Shown: positions 1 to 8,313 of the stretch, piece by piece
How positions within the stretch are numbered: the stretch's first letter is position 1
How the letters are laid out: each line of letters starts with the position of its first letter
Source of the DNA: an uncultured Lachnospira sp.
GTDB lineage: Bacteria; Bacillota; Clostridia; Lachnospirales; Lachnospiraceae
Assembly (NCBI GenBank): GCA_910589305.1
Contig: CAJUTV010000001.1
Span: forward strand, 347,615-411,614
Direction of reading: 5' to 3'
DNA length: 64,000 nt
The notes under the pieces: model-generated
Databases searched by the model: none
What the model saw: only the letters and a program-made list of their open reading frames with translations
What the model was told of the DNA's origin: nothing
Program-made: the position numbers and the translations under genes

Positions 1-416
1 TCTTTTGACCATAAACTTTCATCTACAATAATAAATTTCTCACTGTTATCTACAATATTTATTTCCTTTGCAATAACCGTCTGTAATTTATTTACAAAAC
101 CATTATTATAAAAATACGATGTAATGGTTACTTTCTGATTATTTTCTAAATCATTTAAAACTTCTTTTGATTGACTATTATTTATCGATTCATTTTTTAA
201 CATATTCATAACAAATGAAAGTACTTTTAATATGGTGGTCTTTCCTGAAGCATTAATACCAACAAATGCTATGACTTGATTAATATAAATCTTTGAAAAA
301 ACATTATAGAGTTGTTTTTTATCATTTTCACTAACCCTTTGCCTTGCTATAAAATCGATATCAAATATACCATTAAAATGTGGTAACCCTTCCACAGTTA
401 ATTTTAAAAGTTTCAT
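1..416 (-). CDS. AAA family ATPase, N-terminal part only (cut by window edge)
   Basis: This gene starts at an ATG (414-416) behind a GGGAGG ribosome binding site and runs off the left edge, so only the first 138 residues are visible. Residues 1-45 look like the start of an SMC/RecF-like or AAA_15/AAA_21 ATPase, followed by a Walker A motif (GINASGKT) near residue 53. Proteins of this type with the 'NASGKT' form of the P-loop are often OLD-like or RloA/Abi-type ATPases in defence modules, but the signature and Walker B regions lie outside the window. It is unrelated in sequence detail to the complete AAA ATPase at 20818-22182, although both carry the same style of P-loop. The family call is fairly safe; the biological role is not. 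Confidence 0.75.
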   Translation of the reverse strand, partial: MKLLKLTVEGLPHFNGIFDIDFIARQRVSENDKKQLYNVFSKIYINQVIAFVGINASGKTTILKVLSFVMNMLKNESINNSQSKEVLNDLENNQKVTITSYFYNNGFVNKLQTVIAKEINIVDNSEKFIIVDESLWSK

Positions 417-531
417 ATCAGCCTCCCTATTGTAACTTATTTTATAATTAATGTTTTTATAATTAAATTATACCCAATTAAAAGGATAAATCAACATTTA
501 TTTACATGAAATACGTTTTTAATCTCAAAAA

Positions 532-2220
532 TCATATTTTTACACACAATGTCCCCCACCCTGTAAGCGGATTATGACCATTGCTAAAACCTGGAAGCTG
601 TTTTGCATTATTGATAAGATATGCTTTTACCTTTTGTCCCCAAAGATAATCATCATTTCCTTTTACGATTCCCCATTCCATTAACAGTGCTGCTGCTCCT
701 GTGGCAAATGGAGTCGCAAAAGATGTTCCTGTTGCATAGGAACCTGCGCCTAGACTAACCTCCACGCCAGGCGCTACAATATCTGGTTTAAATAACGATG
801 TACTTCCTTGCAGCCCTTCCCATCCTCTTCCTGAAAATGGTGCATACGAAAATCGATACGAATCATAGGCACCCACAGTAATTGCATTGGACACCGTAGA
901 CGGTATGGTAAAAGTTGCATAGCTGTCTGGTATAATAAATCCTGTTCCTGAATTAACTACATTTTCATTCGTCAGCCAAATATTATAATACCCATTAATC
1001 AGCTTAAACGGAATCAGCCGCAATTTCCAAATACCTGTTGTGATATAACCTGTCTCAGACAAGATATTAATATATATCTCCTGTTTCATACTATATGGTG
1101 AAGGTTCCCCATAATAGGACAAAACTAAATTATTGTTAATCTGCATTCGGTTTATACGGCTAAATCCACTGATTCTGCCCAAATTTTGTCCTGTTGGCGC
1201 AATGATTTCAACTTGAAAATCCTCCCAATAATCTTTCCATATTTGTATTCCAACAGAAGTCTCATAATTGCCAACAACAAGCTCCACTAATTCCTCTTTT
1301 CCATTTTGAAGAGCTCCTGCATGGTGTATAGTGCCTAATCCCTCATTTCCGCTCCCTATACAAATACAGCATTTCCACATATCACACACGGAATTAATAT
1401 AGGTCTCAAGAATGGAATCTCCCCTATGGGAACCATAATTGTTGCCAAAACTAATATTAATTGCAATAGGCATATTAAGCGCACCTGCTTGCCTGATACA
1501 GTAATCAATGGCTCTCATCAATTGTGTTGTACGTGGAAAAGAATTGACAGACTGATTATTGTCGAATTTTGCGTTATTTCCCATCTTTACCACAATAATA
1601 GAAGCGTCTGATGCAACGCCCGAATTGCCGCAGGCAATCGCTGCTACCTGTGTTCCATGCCCCACAAAATCCATATTGGCAGTTCCTTGTTCTATCATAC
1701 GATTGATATCATCACTTGTGTAATACTCATCTTTATCTTGGTCCCACGCCGATATAATCCTTGTTTTTCCTTGCGCGTCAAGAAATTCACTGTTTGCCGC
1801 ATCAATTCCTGTATCAATAACAGCTACAATCGTACCTGTGCCATATAACTTATTGGGATTGTCAAATCCTTGCTGTAAAGCAGAAATACAACTTGCACTT
1901 TTTTCTTGTTGAATCTCAAAATGAATTAATTTCGGCTTTTCAATAAATTCAATATATTTTTTACTAGCAATTTCATTAATGTAAACTTTTGGTGTAATCA
2001 AAACAGCATACTGCCCTAATAAATCATATACTTGTATATCTGGAAAGGAAGTGGTGATATCAGAATAAAAATCGTCCGATAAAGAGCTATATTTTACAAT
2101 AATTTCCCATATCTCACCTGTTCTGCTTACGCCAACCTCTAAATCTGGCGAACTTCTCCTTTCACTTTCTGTAACATTCATACTAACGGTTAAAAGCTGT
2201 TCAATTTTTTGACTAGTCAT
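532..2220 (-). CDS. S8 family (subtilisin-like, Csp-type) serine protease
   Basis: This is a 562-residue subtilase. The triad is complete: Asp136 in VIDTGID, His188 in GHGTQVA and Ser500 in GTSFATP. The first 110 residues precede the catalytic domain and resemble the short pro-region of clostridial CspB-type germination proteases. There is no hydrophobic signal peptide, so it is probably cytoplasmic or packed in spores. About 150 residues between the His and Ser motifs form a beta-rich insert, as is usual in the Csp/Lachnospiraceae subtilase group. A second, truncated relative lies at 58940-60316. It is the last gene of the minus-strand run after the cohesin protein, separated from it by a palindromic intergenic stretch. 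Protease activity is well supported; a role in spore germination is inference from family resemblance. Confidence 0.88.
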   Translation of the reverse strand: MTSQKIEQLLTVSMNVTESERRSSPDLEVGVSRTGEIWEIIVKYSSLSDDFYSDITTSFPDIQVYDLLGQYAVLITPKVYINEIASKKYIEFIEKPKLIHFEIQQEKSASCISALQQGFDNPNKLYGTGTIVAVIDTGIDAANSEFLDAQGKTRIISAWDQDKDEYYTSDDINRMIEQGTANMDFVGHGTQVAAIACGNSGVASDASIIVVKMGNNAKFDNNQSVNSFPRTTQLMRAIDYCIRQAGALNMPIAINISFGNNYGSHRGDSILETYINSVCDMWKCCICIGSGNEGLGTIHHAGALQNGKEELVELVVGNYETSVGIQIWKDYWEDFQVEIIAPTGQNLGRISGFSRINRMQINNNLVLSYYGEPSPYSMKQEIYINILSETGYITTGIWKLRLIPFKLINGYYNIWLTNENVVNSGTGFIIPDSYATFTIPSTVSNAITVGAYDSYRFSYAPFSGRGWEGLQGSTSLFKPDIVAPGVEVSLGAGSYATGTSFATPFATGAAALLMEWGIVKGNDDYLWGQKVKAYLINNAKQLPGFSNGHNPLTGWGTLCVKI

Positions 2221-2249
2221 AAAAAATCCCCATTCCTGCTTAAACTTAC

Positions 2250-2314
2250 AATTCCGAACACAACAAACTATTTGCTGGCAAATTATCTTGCTATAGTAAG
2301 TTATGTTCGGAATT
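2250..2314. repeat. Palindromic intergenic element
   Basis: A 65-nt inverted repeat fills the gap between the cohesin gene and the protease gene. The outer arms are ATTCCGAACA and TGTTCGGAAT, each extended by a few more pairs, and an inner perfect hairpin is TTTGC-TG-GCAAA. There is no T-run after either arm, so it does not look like a simple rho-independent terminator. It could be an RNA-processing hairpin or a REP-like element. Confidence 0.55.
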
Positions 2315-2354
2315 AATGTTTATGATGCAAAAATAGGTTTATTTTTTAAAAAAT

Positions 2355-3887
2355 TTATTCTTCGTCTATATCGTATAAATCCACCTGTGAAGGTTCTTCA
2401 TGTATTATGTTTGGTTCTACCTCATAAAATGGGTCTTGATTATCTAAATTTAATGTTTCAGCCATCGTTCTTTTCATCTTTTCAACTTTTTTCATATTAT
2501 TTATCACAATATAAGCACAAGCCGCAATAGATACTAATGCCAACACAACTGCCACAATAGCAATCACTTCCCGAACACGATTGCCTGAATTATTTTGCAA
2601 TGTTGAACTTGCTGGCACATCTGGTTTTGTATACGTCTGCACGGTATCTGGCAAAGCAAAAAAACGTTGTATTGTGCCAAATTTATTATCATAACAATAC
2701 CAGCCCACATTGCCATCTTGGTCTGTTCCATAGATTAAATAATATTCTTTGCTGTTTCCTATCAGTATCTGTGTCTCTTGTCCTGATATCTGAACCTTTG
2801 TAACTTTATATCCTGAAGGAATTTCCATATCGTCCGTAATTGGAAGAAAACAAATTCGATTTCTTGGCTGTGATACCTCTACATATGGTGTAAATGCGTT
2901 TCTTACACTGTCATAAATATAAAATCCTGATTTCCCATCGGATGATGCCGCTTCTAAATACATTAATGTTACTCTGTCTCCAAAACCTTTTGCCGCACTT
3001 ATCTCTTTATCATTATATAAAATCGTTGTCTCTGTAAATCCATCTGGAAGAGTATGAACTGTAAAATCATTATCCAATTCATATTTTACGCCATTAATAA
3101 CAACTGTATTGGGGTCATCTTCAACTGGATTATCTGCCTGTGTTGTATTGTTTTCTTCTGCTTTTGTTGTCCCATTATTGCTTGGCTGCGGACGATACGT
3201 TTTTATAATATAAGACTTTTTCGCACCATTTTCTGCTGTTACGGTAATCGTTGTTGTATTATCGCCGTAATCCATTCTTGTTCCTGTAACAGAAACAGAA
3301 GCCTTAGAATCATTTGGATGTGCACTCACTGTAAGTCTTTGTGTATCAGAATCAATGGTTGCTGTATACGATGTAATATCTGGTGAAAATGCAGGGCTCA
3401 ATCGTCCTGGACTTATCTCAAGCGATGAAAGTTTGTTATCATCTGAGTAACTTGCTGGTGCATTTCCTGTTATTGTTCCTGAACCTCTTGCAATCTGCAT
3501 ATAGTCTTCACTCATATCAGCCAGCTGTGAACCTGGTGAAACGCTGATTGTAGAAGTACCCGCCTTTAATATCTTAAATGTAAGCGATACTGTTTTAGTT
3601 TGATATGTATCTGTGTCAATCCACATAACCGTTCCGCCGCCTCTGTTATCACCGCCGGCAACTGCTTCAAGCATGTTGGCATCATATGAGATATACATCT
3701 TTGTCGCTCCAATATCATTATCAGATGAGATATTGACATCAATTGTTACTTGTTCTCCAACATCTCCACTTGCTGAACCAACAGAAACATTTGCTGTTCC
3801 TGCCGCATATGCTTTTGTAGTTGTTAATATTAGAAATATAGTAAACAAATATATTATATACATCTTAAACGGATGTTGCTTTTTCAT
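2355..3887 (-). CDS. Membrane-anchored cohesin-domain surface protein
   Basis: This is a 510-residue protein, taking the ATG that follows GAGGATTAAA as the start. It has a signal peptide ending near AYA-AG (residue 29), then a cohesin domain (about 31-142, with GDVGEQVTIDVNIS and IGATKMYISYDANMLEAV), then a cadherin-like beta-sandwich (about 150-235, ending in the typical GAKKSYIIKTYR strand). After a Thr/Asn-rich linker comes another beta-rich region. A single transmembrane helix (about 441-464) is followed by a 46-residue acidic cytoplasmic tail. Cohesins bind dockerins, and the gene directly upstream encodes a dockerin-bearing glucosaminidase. The likely role is to dock that enzyme, or other dockerin proteins, at the membrane surface. 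Domain calls come from recognisable sequence patterns; the pairing is inferred. Confidence 0.82.
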   Translation of the reverse strand: MKKQHPFKMYIIYLFTIFLILTTTKAYAAGTANVSVGSASGDVGEQVTIDVNISSDNDIGATKMYISYDANMLEAVAGGDNRGGGTVMWIDTDTYQTKTVSLTFKILKAGTSTISVSPGSQLADMSEDYMQIARGSGTITGNAPASYSDDNKLSSLEISPGRLSPAFSPDITSYTATIDSDTQRLTVSAHPNDSKASVSVTGTRMDYGDNTTTITVTAENGAKKSYIIKTYRPQPSNNGTTKAEENNTTQADNPVEDDPNTVVINGVKYELDNDFTVHTLPDGFTETTILYNDKEISAAKGFGDRVTLMYLEAASSDGKSGFYIYDSVRNAFTPYVEVSQPRNRICFLPITDDMEIPSGYKVTKVQISGQETQILIGNSKEYYLIYGTDQDGNVGWYCYDNKFGTIQRFFALPDTVQTYTKPDVPASSTLQNNSGNRVREVIAIVAVVLALVSIAACAYIVINNMKKVEKMKRTMAETLNLDNQDPFYEVEPNIIHEEPSQVDLYDIDEE

Positions 3888-3956
3888 TTTAATCCTCATT
3901 TCTGCGCTGTTTTTTTGCGTAAAAATCTTTTAAACACTTGACTTAAAAATCCATCA

Positions 3957-4000
3957 GTTAAGCGGATATTCGCAATCCGCTACGCTGCTTGCTCATAACC
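3957..4000. repeat. Dispersed repeat family 1, left-end fragment
   Basis: This is a 44-nt copy of the left end of the repeat best seen at 28251-28395. It contains the hairpin arms AGCGGAT and ATCCGCT and continues as ACGCTGCTTGCTCATAACC, then diverges. It sits between the dockerin gene and the cohesin gene. Confidence 0.75.
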
Positions 4001-4013
4001 ATTCATTAAAAAA

Positions 4014-6050
4014 TTACTGAACAATTGTTTTTACACCAAGTATATGATTTTTAATCGCTACAATATCAATTAAGTCTACTCCATCTTTTCGATTGACATC
4101 TGCCGCTTTCATATAAATATCCGATAAATCAATCCAACCTAACATATTTCTTTTTAATCGAACAATATCTAACAAATCAATCTCGCCGTCTCCATTGACA
4201 TCTCCATATAAAATAGCTGTAAATTGTTCAAATACTCCATCATCTGAAACTATTTTAAGAACATCACCTGTACCAATAATACCTGAAGTCTTTTCATTGT
4301 CATTTTTATCATATACTTTTAAAACGGCTGGTCCTTCAATATGCACAGCTGCAACAACATCTTGAATCGTACTTCCTAACGCAATTTTACTTACGGTATG
4401 GTCGTCTCTATCAAATATATACTCTGAAGTAAAAGATATTGGTTCATTTTCACTTGCCTTTCTGGCAACTGTAATTGTGTAGGTTCTTGTTGTGCCATTT
4501 CCTGCATTGACATCAATATCAAACACATTATCGCCAACAGATAAATCCTTTTGTCCCAAACCTTCAATACTGTTTACATCACCTAATGCCTCTGCCGAAA
4601 TGGTAATTGTATCAACATCATTTTCAACAATTAATGTATATTCTGTCGTATACTTGCTAAAGGAAGGTGTTAATGTATAGCCTTCCACCTCTAAATTCTT
4701 AAGAAGATTATTCGGATTTCCGTCACCTTCTGGTATTGGACAGGCAGACTCTGGCATATTTTCATATACAGGTATTGTAAATATTAATGCTGTATTTTCT
4801 TTGATTTCATCAGAATAAGCCTTTGATGCAGTAATAGACTCACTTCTTGCCGCTAATATATTGGTCATATACTGATGCCAATAAGGTGATACCATATCAA
4901 ATTTTTCATAATAAATCGTATCCTGCCCACGATTAATATAATTTTTTCCGATAATTTTAGCACCGCCAATAATTGACAACATTCTGCTATTCCATGGGCG
5001 AAGTGTCTCCTCATCATATCGCTTTGCATAGATTAAGCCATTGACAACTGCCCCTTGACCATTCGCAGCAAAAGCGCCTTGATTATAATAATTATAATAA
5101 CCCTCATATCCTGATATAGTACCAGATATACTCCCACCATATCCAGAACTTCCCTGTTCTTGTATAATTCTTGAAGCTAAATGATATGGGCTTACACCAG
5201 ACTCCTGCCCTGCTTTTAATAATCCTGAAGCATAGGTATAATTTGTTCCATTATAGGATAAATCATGTGAGGAATTATTCATAAACGTATTGCGAATAAT
5301 ATTATAAATTCCGCTTTCCATATGTAAATTAGAATTATACGACAAACGCTCAAACATAAAAATATTGGTCTCATTTAAAAAATTTCTTGCATCTAGCGCA
5401 TATTGAACCAACTCACTTGAGGCTTGAACCCATCCGCCGCTGTCAAACACAATCCATCTGTCTAAGTCCCAATCGTAACATCCTTCTTCAATAGATTTCC
5501 ATGAACTGATAGAAGACTCATGGATTAAACTTCTACCAATTACATTTTCATTTTCAACAACTTCGTTCCAATCTTTTCCAACATGGTCTGCCACAAATAC
5601 CCACTTTGGATAGCGTGCATGAAGATTTCGCAATCCCTCTTTATAGGATTCAGGAAATTGTTGTTTTTCTAAGTATTCTTCAAAATCTTTTTCTTCCTCA
5701 TATACAATGATTTCGTGGACAAATTCGCCACTTATATATCCATATGTGTAAGTGCCATCATAATAAAAACCAATTTTATACCAATAATATGTATCGCTTG
5801 TATATACCTTATCGTATATATCAAAGCCAAAACCTCCATTGACTACAGTTATAATATTACTGTTATCTGAAGTGGATGTGCTTGTCCTGATTCTTAATCC
5901 TGTGACATCGGCATTCACTTCACCTTTTCCTATAATTTCATCTGCTCTTACATATGCTGGATTAAAAACAAACGTGTTTAGTACGATTCCTGAAAAAATC
6001 ATCACGAATATGAGAAGTAAACTTAATATTACTCTTTTCCATCTCTTCAC
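4014..6050 (-). CDS. Secreted glucosaminidase-type peptidoglycan hydrolase with SH3b and dockerin domains
   Basis: This 678-residue secreted protein starts with GTG behind GGAGGGGTACT. It has a signal peptide (1-36), an SH3b-like domain (about 45-115), a glucosaminidase catalytic domain (about 140-400) with the probable catalytic Glu298 in IIQEQG, a cadherin-like domain (about 445-535), a further short beta region, and a C-terminal dockerin (616-675). The dockerin has both Ca2+-binding duplicated segments (DVNGDGEIDLLDIV and DVNRKDGVDLIDIV). Such domains cut the N-acetylglucosaminyl linkage of peptidoglycan. The downstream gene encodes a cohesin-bearing membrane protein, so the hydrolase may be held at the membrane-wall interface by dockerin-cohesin binding. 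It lies 28 bp after prfC. Confidence 0.88.
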   Translation of the reverse strand: MKRWKRVILSLLLIFVMIFSGIVLNTFVFNPAYVRADEIIGKGEVNADVTGLRIRTSTSTSDNSNIITVVNGGFGFDIYDKVYTSDTYYWYKIGFYYDGTYTYGYISGEFVHEIIVYEEEKDFEEYLEKQQFPESYKEGLRNLHARYPKWVFVADHVGKDWNEVVENENVIGRSLIHESSISSWKSIEEGCYDWDLDRWIVFDSGGWVQASSELVQYALDARNFLNETNIFMFERLSYNSNLHMESGIYNIIRNTFMNNSSHDLSYNGTNYTYASGLLKAGQESGVSPYHLASRIIQEQGSSGYGGSISGTISGYEGYYNYYNQGAFAANGQGAVVNGLIYAKRYDEETLRPWNSRMLSIIGGAKIIGKNYINRGQDTIYYEKFDMVSPYWHQYMTNILAARSESITASKAYSDEIKENTALIFTIPVYENMPESACPIPEGDGNPNNLLKNLEVEGYTLTPSFSKYTTEYTLIVENDVDTITISAEALGDVNSIEGLGQKDLSVGDNVFDIDVNAGNGTTRTYTITVARKASENEPISFTSEYIFDRDDHTVSKIALGSTIQDVVAAVHIEGPAVLKVYDKNDNEKTSGIIGTGDVLKIVSDDGVFEQFTAILYGDVNGDGEIDLLDIVRLKRNMLGWIDLSDIYMKAADVNRKDGVDLIDIVAIKNHILGVKTIVQ

Positions 6051-6078
6051 AGTACCCCTCCATTAATCATGTCTTTAC

Positions 6079-7665
6079 CTAACTATTTCTTCCAAACTCT
6101 GAGAGTTTTAATCCCTCATTTCTCTCCAGTACCATATTAACACTCCAACTGTTTACAAACAATAAAAGCGGATTATCTTTTAAGTCTTTTATCTTTTTCA
6201 TATCTGATGTTCCAACAATTTTATTCATATCAACATGCGCTGCATCTTCAATCCATCGAATATACTCATATGGGAGTTTTTCAAGTTTAATTTCCACATT
6301 ATACTCATTTTTCAATCGATATTCCAACACTTCAAATTGAAGCACACCAACAACGCCGACAATAATTTCTTCCATACCAGAATTAAATTCCTGAAATATT
6401 TGAATAGCACCTTCCTGTGCAATCTGACTAATTCCTTTGACAAATTGTTTTCTCTTCATAGTATCAACTTGTCTTACCCTAGCAAAATGTTCTGGTGCAA
6501 ATGTTGGTATACCTTCATACTGAAATTTCTTATCCGATAGACATATCGTATCCCCTATCGAAAATATACCAGGGTCAAACACGCCAATAATATCACCTGC
6601 ATAGGCTTCTTTTACAATATGTCTTTCCTGTGCCATCATTTGCTGTGGCTGTGAAAGGCGTATCTTTTTCCCGCCCTGCACATGATTTGCTTCCATCCCA
6701 GCTATAAATTGTCCAGAACAAATGCGCATAAATGCAATTCTATCTCTGTGTGCCTTGTTCATATTTGCCTGTATTTTAAAGACAAATGCCGAAAATTCTG
6801 CCTCAACAGGGTCAATTAAACCAATACTTGAATTTCTAGGCAATGGTGCTGTTGTCATACTTAAAAAGTGCTGTAAAAATGTCTCAACGCCAAAATTGGT
6901 AAGTGCTGAACCAAAAAATACAGGTGTGAGATTGCCCGCCTGTATCCTGTCTAAATCATACTCTGCACTTGCTCCATCTAACAATTCAACATCATCCTTT
7001 AATTTTTCATAAAAATCTTGTCCTATCTCGGATACAAGTGCATAATCTGAAATGGAGATTGTCTTTACATCAACTTCACGCTGACCATTCATGGCTGCCT
7101 GAAACAAAGAAACTTCCTTTTTATCCCTGTCATAGACACCTTTAAATTCCTTGCCACAGCCTATTGGCCAATTCATTGGACATGTACTGATTCCAAGCAC
7201 CTTTTCAATATCATCTAACAGTTCAAATGGGTCGTTAGCTTCCCGATCCATCTTATTAATAAATGTAAAAATAGGAATATGCCTCATCACACAAACTTTA
7301 AACAACTTAATCGTCTGCTTTTCTACACCTTTTGAGGCGTCAATTACCATAACTGCTGAATCTGCTGCCATAAGCGTTCGATATGTGTCCTCCGAGAAAT
7401 CCTCATGTCCTGGCGTATCCAATATATTGATACAATAACCATCATAATTAAACTGCAATACTGATGATGTGACAGAGATACCTCTCTCTTTTTCTATCTC
7501 CATCCAGTCTGAAACAGCATGTTTTGCTGTTTTCTTGCCCTTAACTGAGCCTGCAAGATTAATGGCTTTGCCATATAGCAAAAACTTCTCTGTAAGTGTT
7601 GTTTTGCCCGCATCTGGGTGGGAAATAATCGCAAATGTTCTGCGTTTATTAATCGCCTCTTTCAT
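6079..7665 (-). CDS. prfC: Peptide chain release factor 3
   Basis: RF3 is a translational GTPase that removes RF1/RF2 from the ribosome after peptide release. The protein has the G1 motif SHPDAGKTT, switch II DTPGHEDFSEDT and the base-recognition motif NKMDREA. The RF3-specific N-terminal block RRTFAIISHPDAG separates it from EF-G and TypA. Starting at the second of two adjacent ATGs gives 528 residues, which matches the usual family length and has an AAGGA about 6 nt upstream. A GTG at 7711-7713, with GGAGG nine bases upstream, is an equally good-looking alternative that would add 16 residues. It is followed closely by the glucosaminidase gene. Confidence 0.95.
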   Translation of the reverse strand: MKEAINKRRTFAIISHPDAGKTTLTEKFLLYGKAINLAGSVKGKKTAKHAVSDWMEIEKERGISVTSSVLQFNYDGYCINILDTPGHEDFSEDTYRTLMAADSAVMVIDASKGVEKQTIKLFKVCVMRHIPIFTFINKMDREANDPFELLDDIEKVLGISTCPMNWPIGCGKEFKGVYDRDKKEVSLFQAAMNGQREVDVKTISISDYALVSEIGQDFYEKLKDDVELLDGASAEYDLDRIQAGNLTPVFFGSALTNFGVETFLQHFLSMTTAPLPRNSSIGLIDPVEAEFSAFVFKIQANMNKAHRDRIAFMRICSGQFIAGMEANHVQGGKKIRLSQPQQMMAQERHIVKEAYAGDIIGVFDPGIFSIGDTICLSDKKFQYEGIPTFAPEHFARVRQVDTMKRKQFVKGISQIAQEGAIQIFQEFNSGMEEIIVGVVGVLQFEVLEYRLKNEYNVEIKLEKLPYEYIRWIEDAAHVDMNKIVGTSDMKKIKDLKDNPLLLFVNSWSVNMVLERNEGLKLSEFGRNS

Positions 7666-7795
7666 CATTCTTCCTTCAGGAAATGGGAAAATTTCCATTG
7701 TATCTAAATCCACTGTCGCAATCCTCCATACCAATCTTTATGCTGCAATCCAAAGCCACAGCCAATGATTTTTATTTCTATTTTTACTTATATAA

Positions 7796-7865
7796 GGCTG
7801 CTGCATGAATCTTTTATACAAAAAATATATCTTGCTTTATAAAATCACTTCATTTTGCGACAGCC
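7796..7865. repeat. Dispersed repeat family 2 (hairpin element), copy 1
   Basis: This is a 70-nt inverted repeat upstream of prfC. The left arm GGCTGCTGCATGAA faces the right arm TTCATTTTGCGACAGCC. Related copies lie at 28144, 53994, 60369 and 62066. The internal sequence differs between copies while the arms are kept, as expected for a MITE-like or terminator-like palindrome. Confidence 0.7.
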
Positions 7866-7884
7866 CTATCACCCTAATACGTTA

Positions 7885-8142
7885 CTATGCTCTATTCAGC
7901 TCAAACTTATAACTTACTTCTGATTTATCATCAATTCTTCTAAATACATTGACAACACCATTCATCACTTCTGAAAATTGTTCATCATCTGCTTCAATAG
8001 TGACAACCTGTCCTTCTTCTTTTATCACAACATCCGTTGCTTTTGTATGTTCAAAAATTGACTTTTTTACGTCCTCTACCTTATCTTGTGTATCTAACAA
8101 CTTGCTTTTACTCTTAAATTTCACATTGTATGTTCTTATCAT
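7885..8142 (-). CDS. Small conserved-looking hypothetical protein (85 aa)
   Basis: This small protein has a clear GGAGG ten bases before its ATG, so it is probably real. It is soluble, with no membrane segment. The predicted order is strand-helix-strand-strand-helix-strand (RTYNVKFKSKSK, VEDVKKSIFEHTKA, DVVIKEEGQVVTIEA, EQFSEVMNGVVNVF, EVSYKFEL). That suggests a compact alpha/beta fold with two beta-alpha-beta halves. I do not recognise the family. It stands alone between addA and prfC, in the same orientation. Confidence 0.65.
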   Translation of the reverse strand: MIRTYNVKFKSKSKLLDTQDKVEDVKKSIFEHTKATDVVIKEEGQVVTIEADDEQFSEVMNGVVNVFRRIDDKSEVSYKFELNRA

Positions 8143-8265
8143 TAATCTTATACCTCCATTCTTGCTCCATCTGCGAGTTTAGCGCAAACTTATCCATGTT
8201 ATTACGCCTATTATATCATAATTTTTTACATAGTGAAACGCTGAAAATCTGCATAGCAAACTTTT

Positions 8266-8290
8266 ATAACTCGGCTTTTGCCGAGTTTAT
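8266..8290 (-). terminator. Rho-independent terminator after addA
   Basis: A perfect 8-bp stem (AACTCGGC / GCCGAGTT) with a TTTT loop lies about 25 nt after the addA stop. It is followed in the minus direction by ATAAAAGTTT. It also has a T-rich tail on the plus strand. Confidence 0.7.
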
Positions 8291-8313
8291 TATATCTCAA
8301 TAAGCATCCAACT

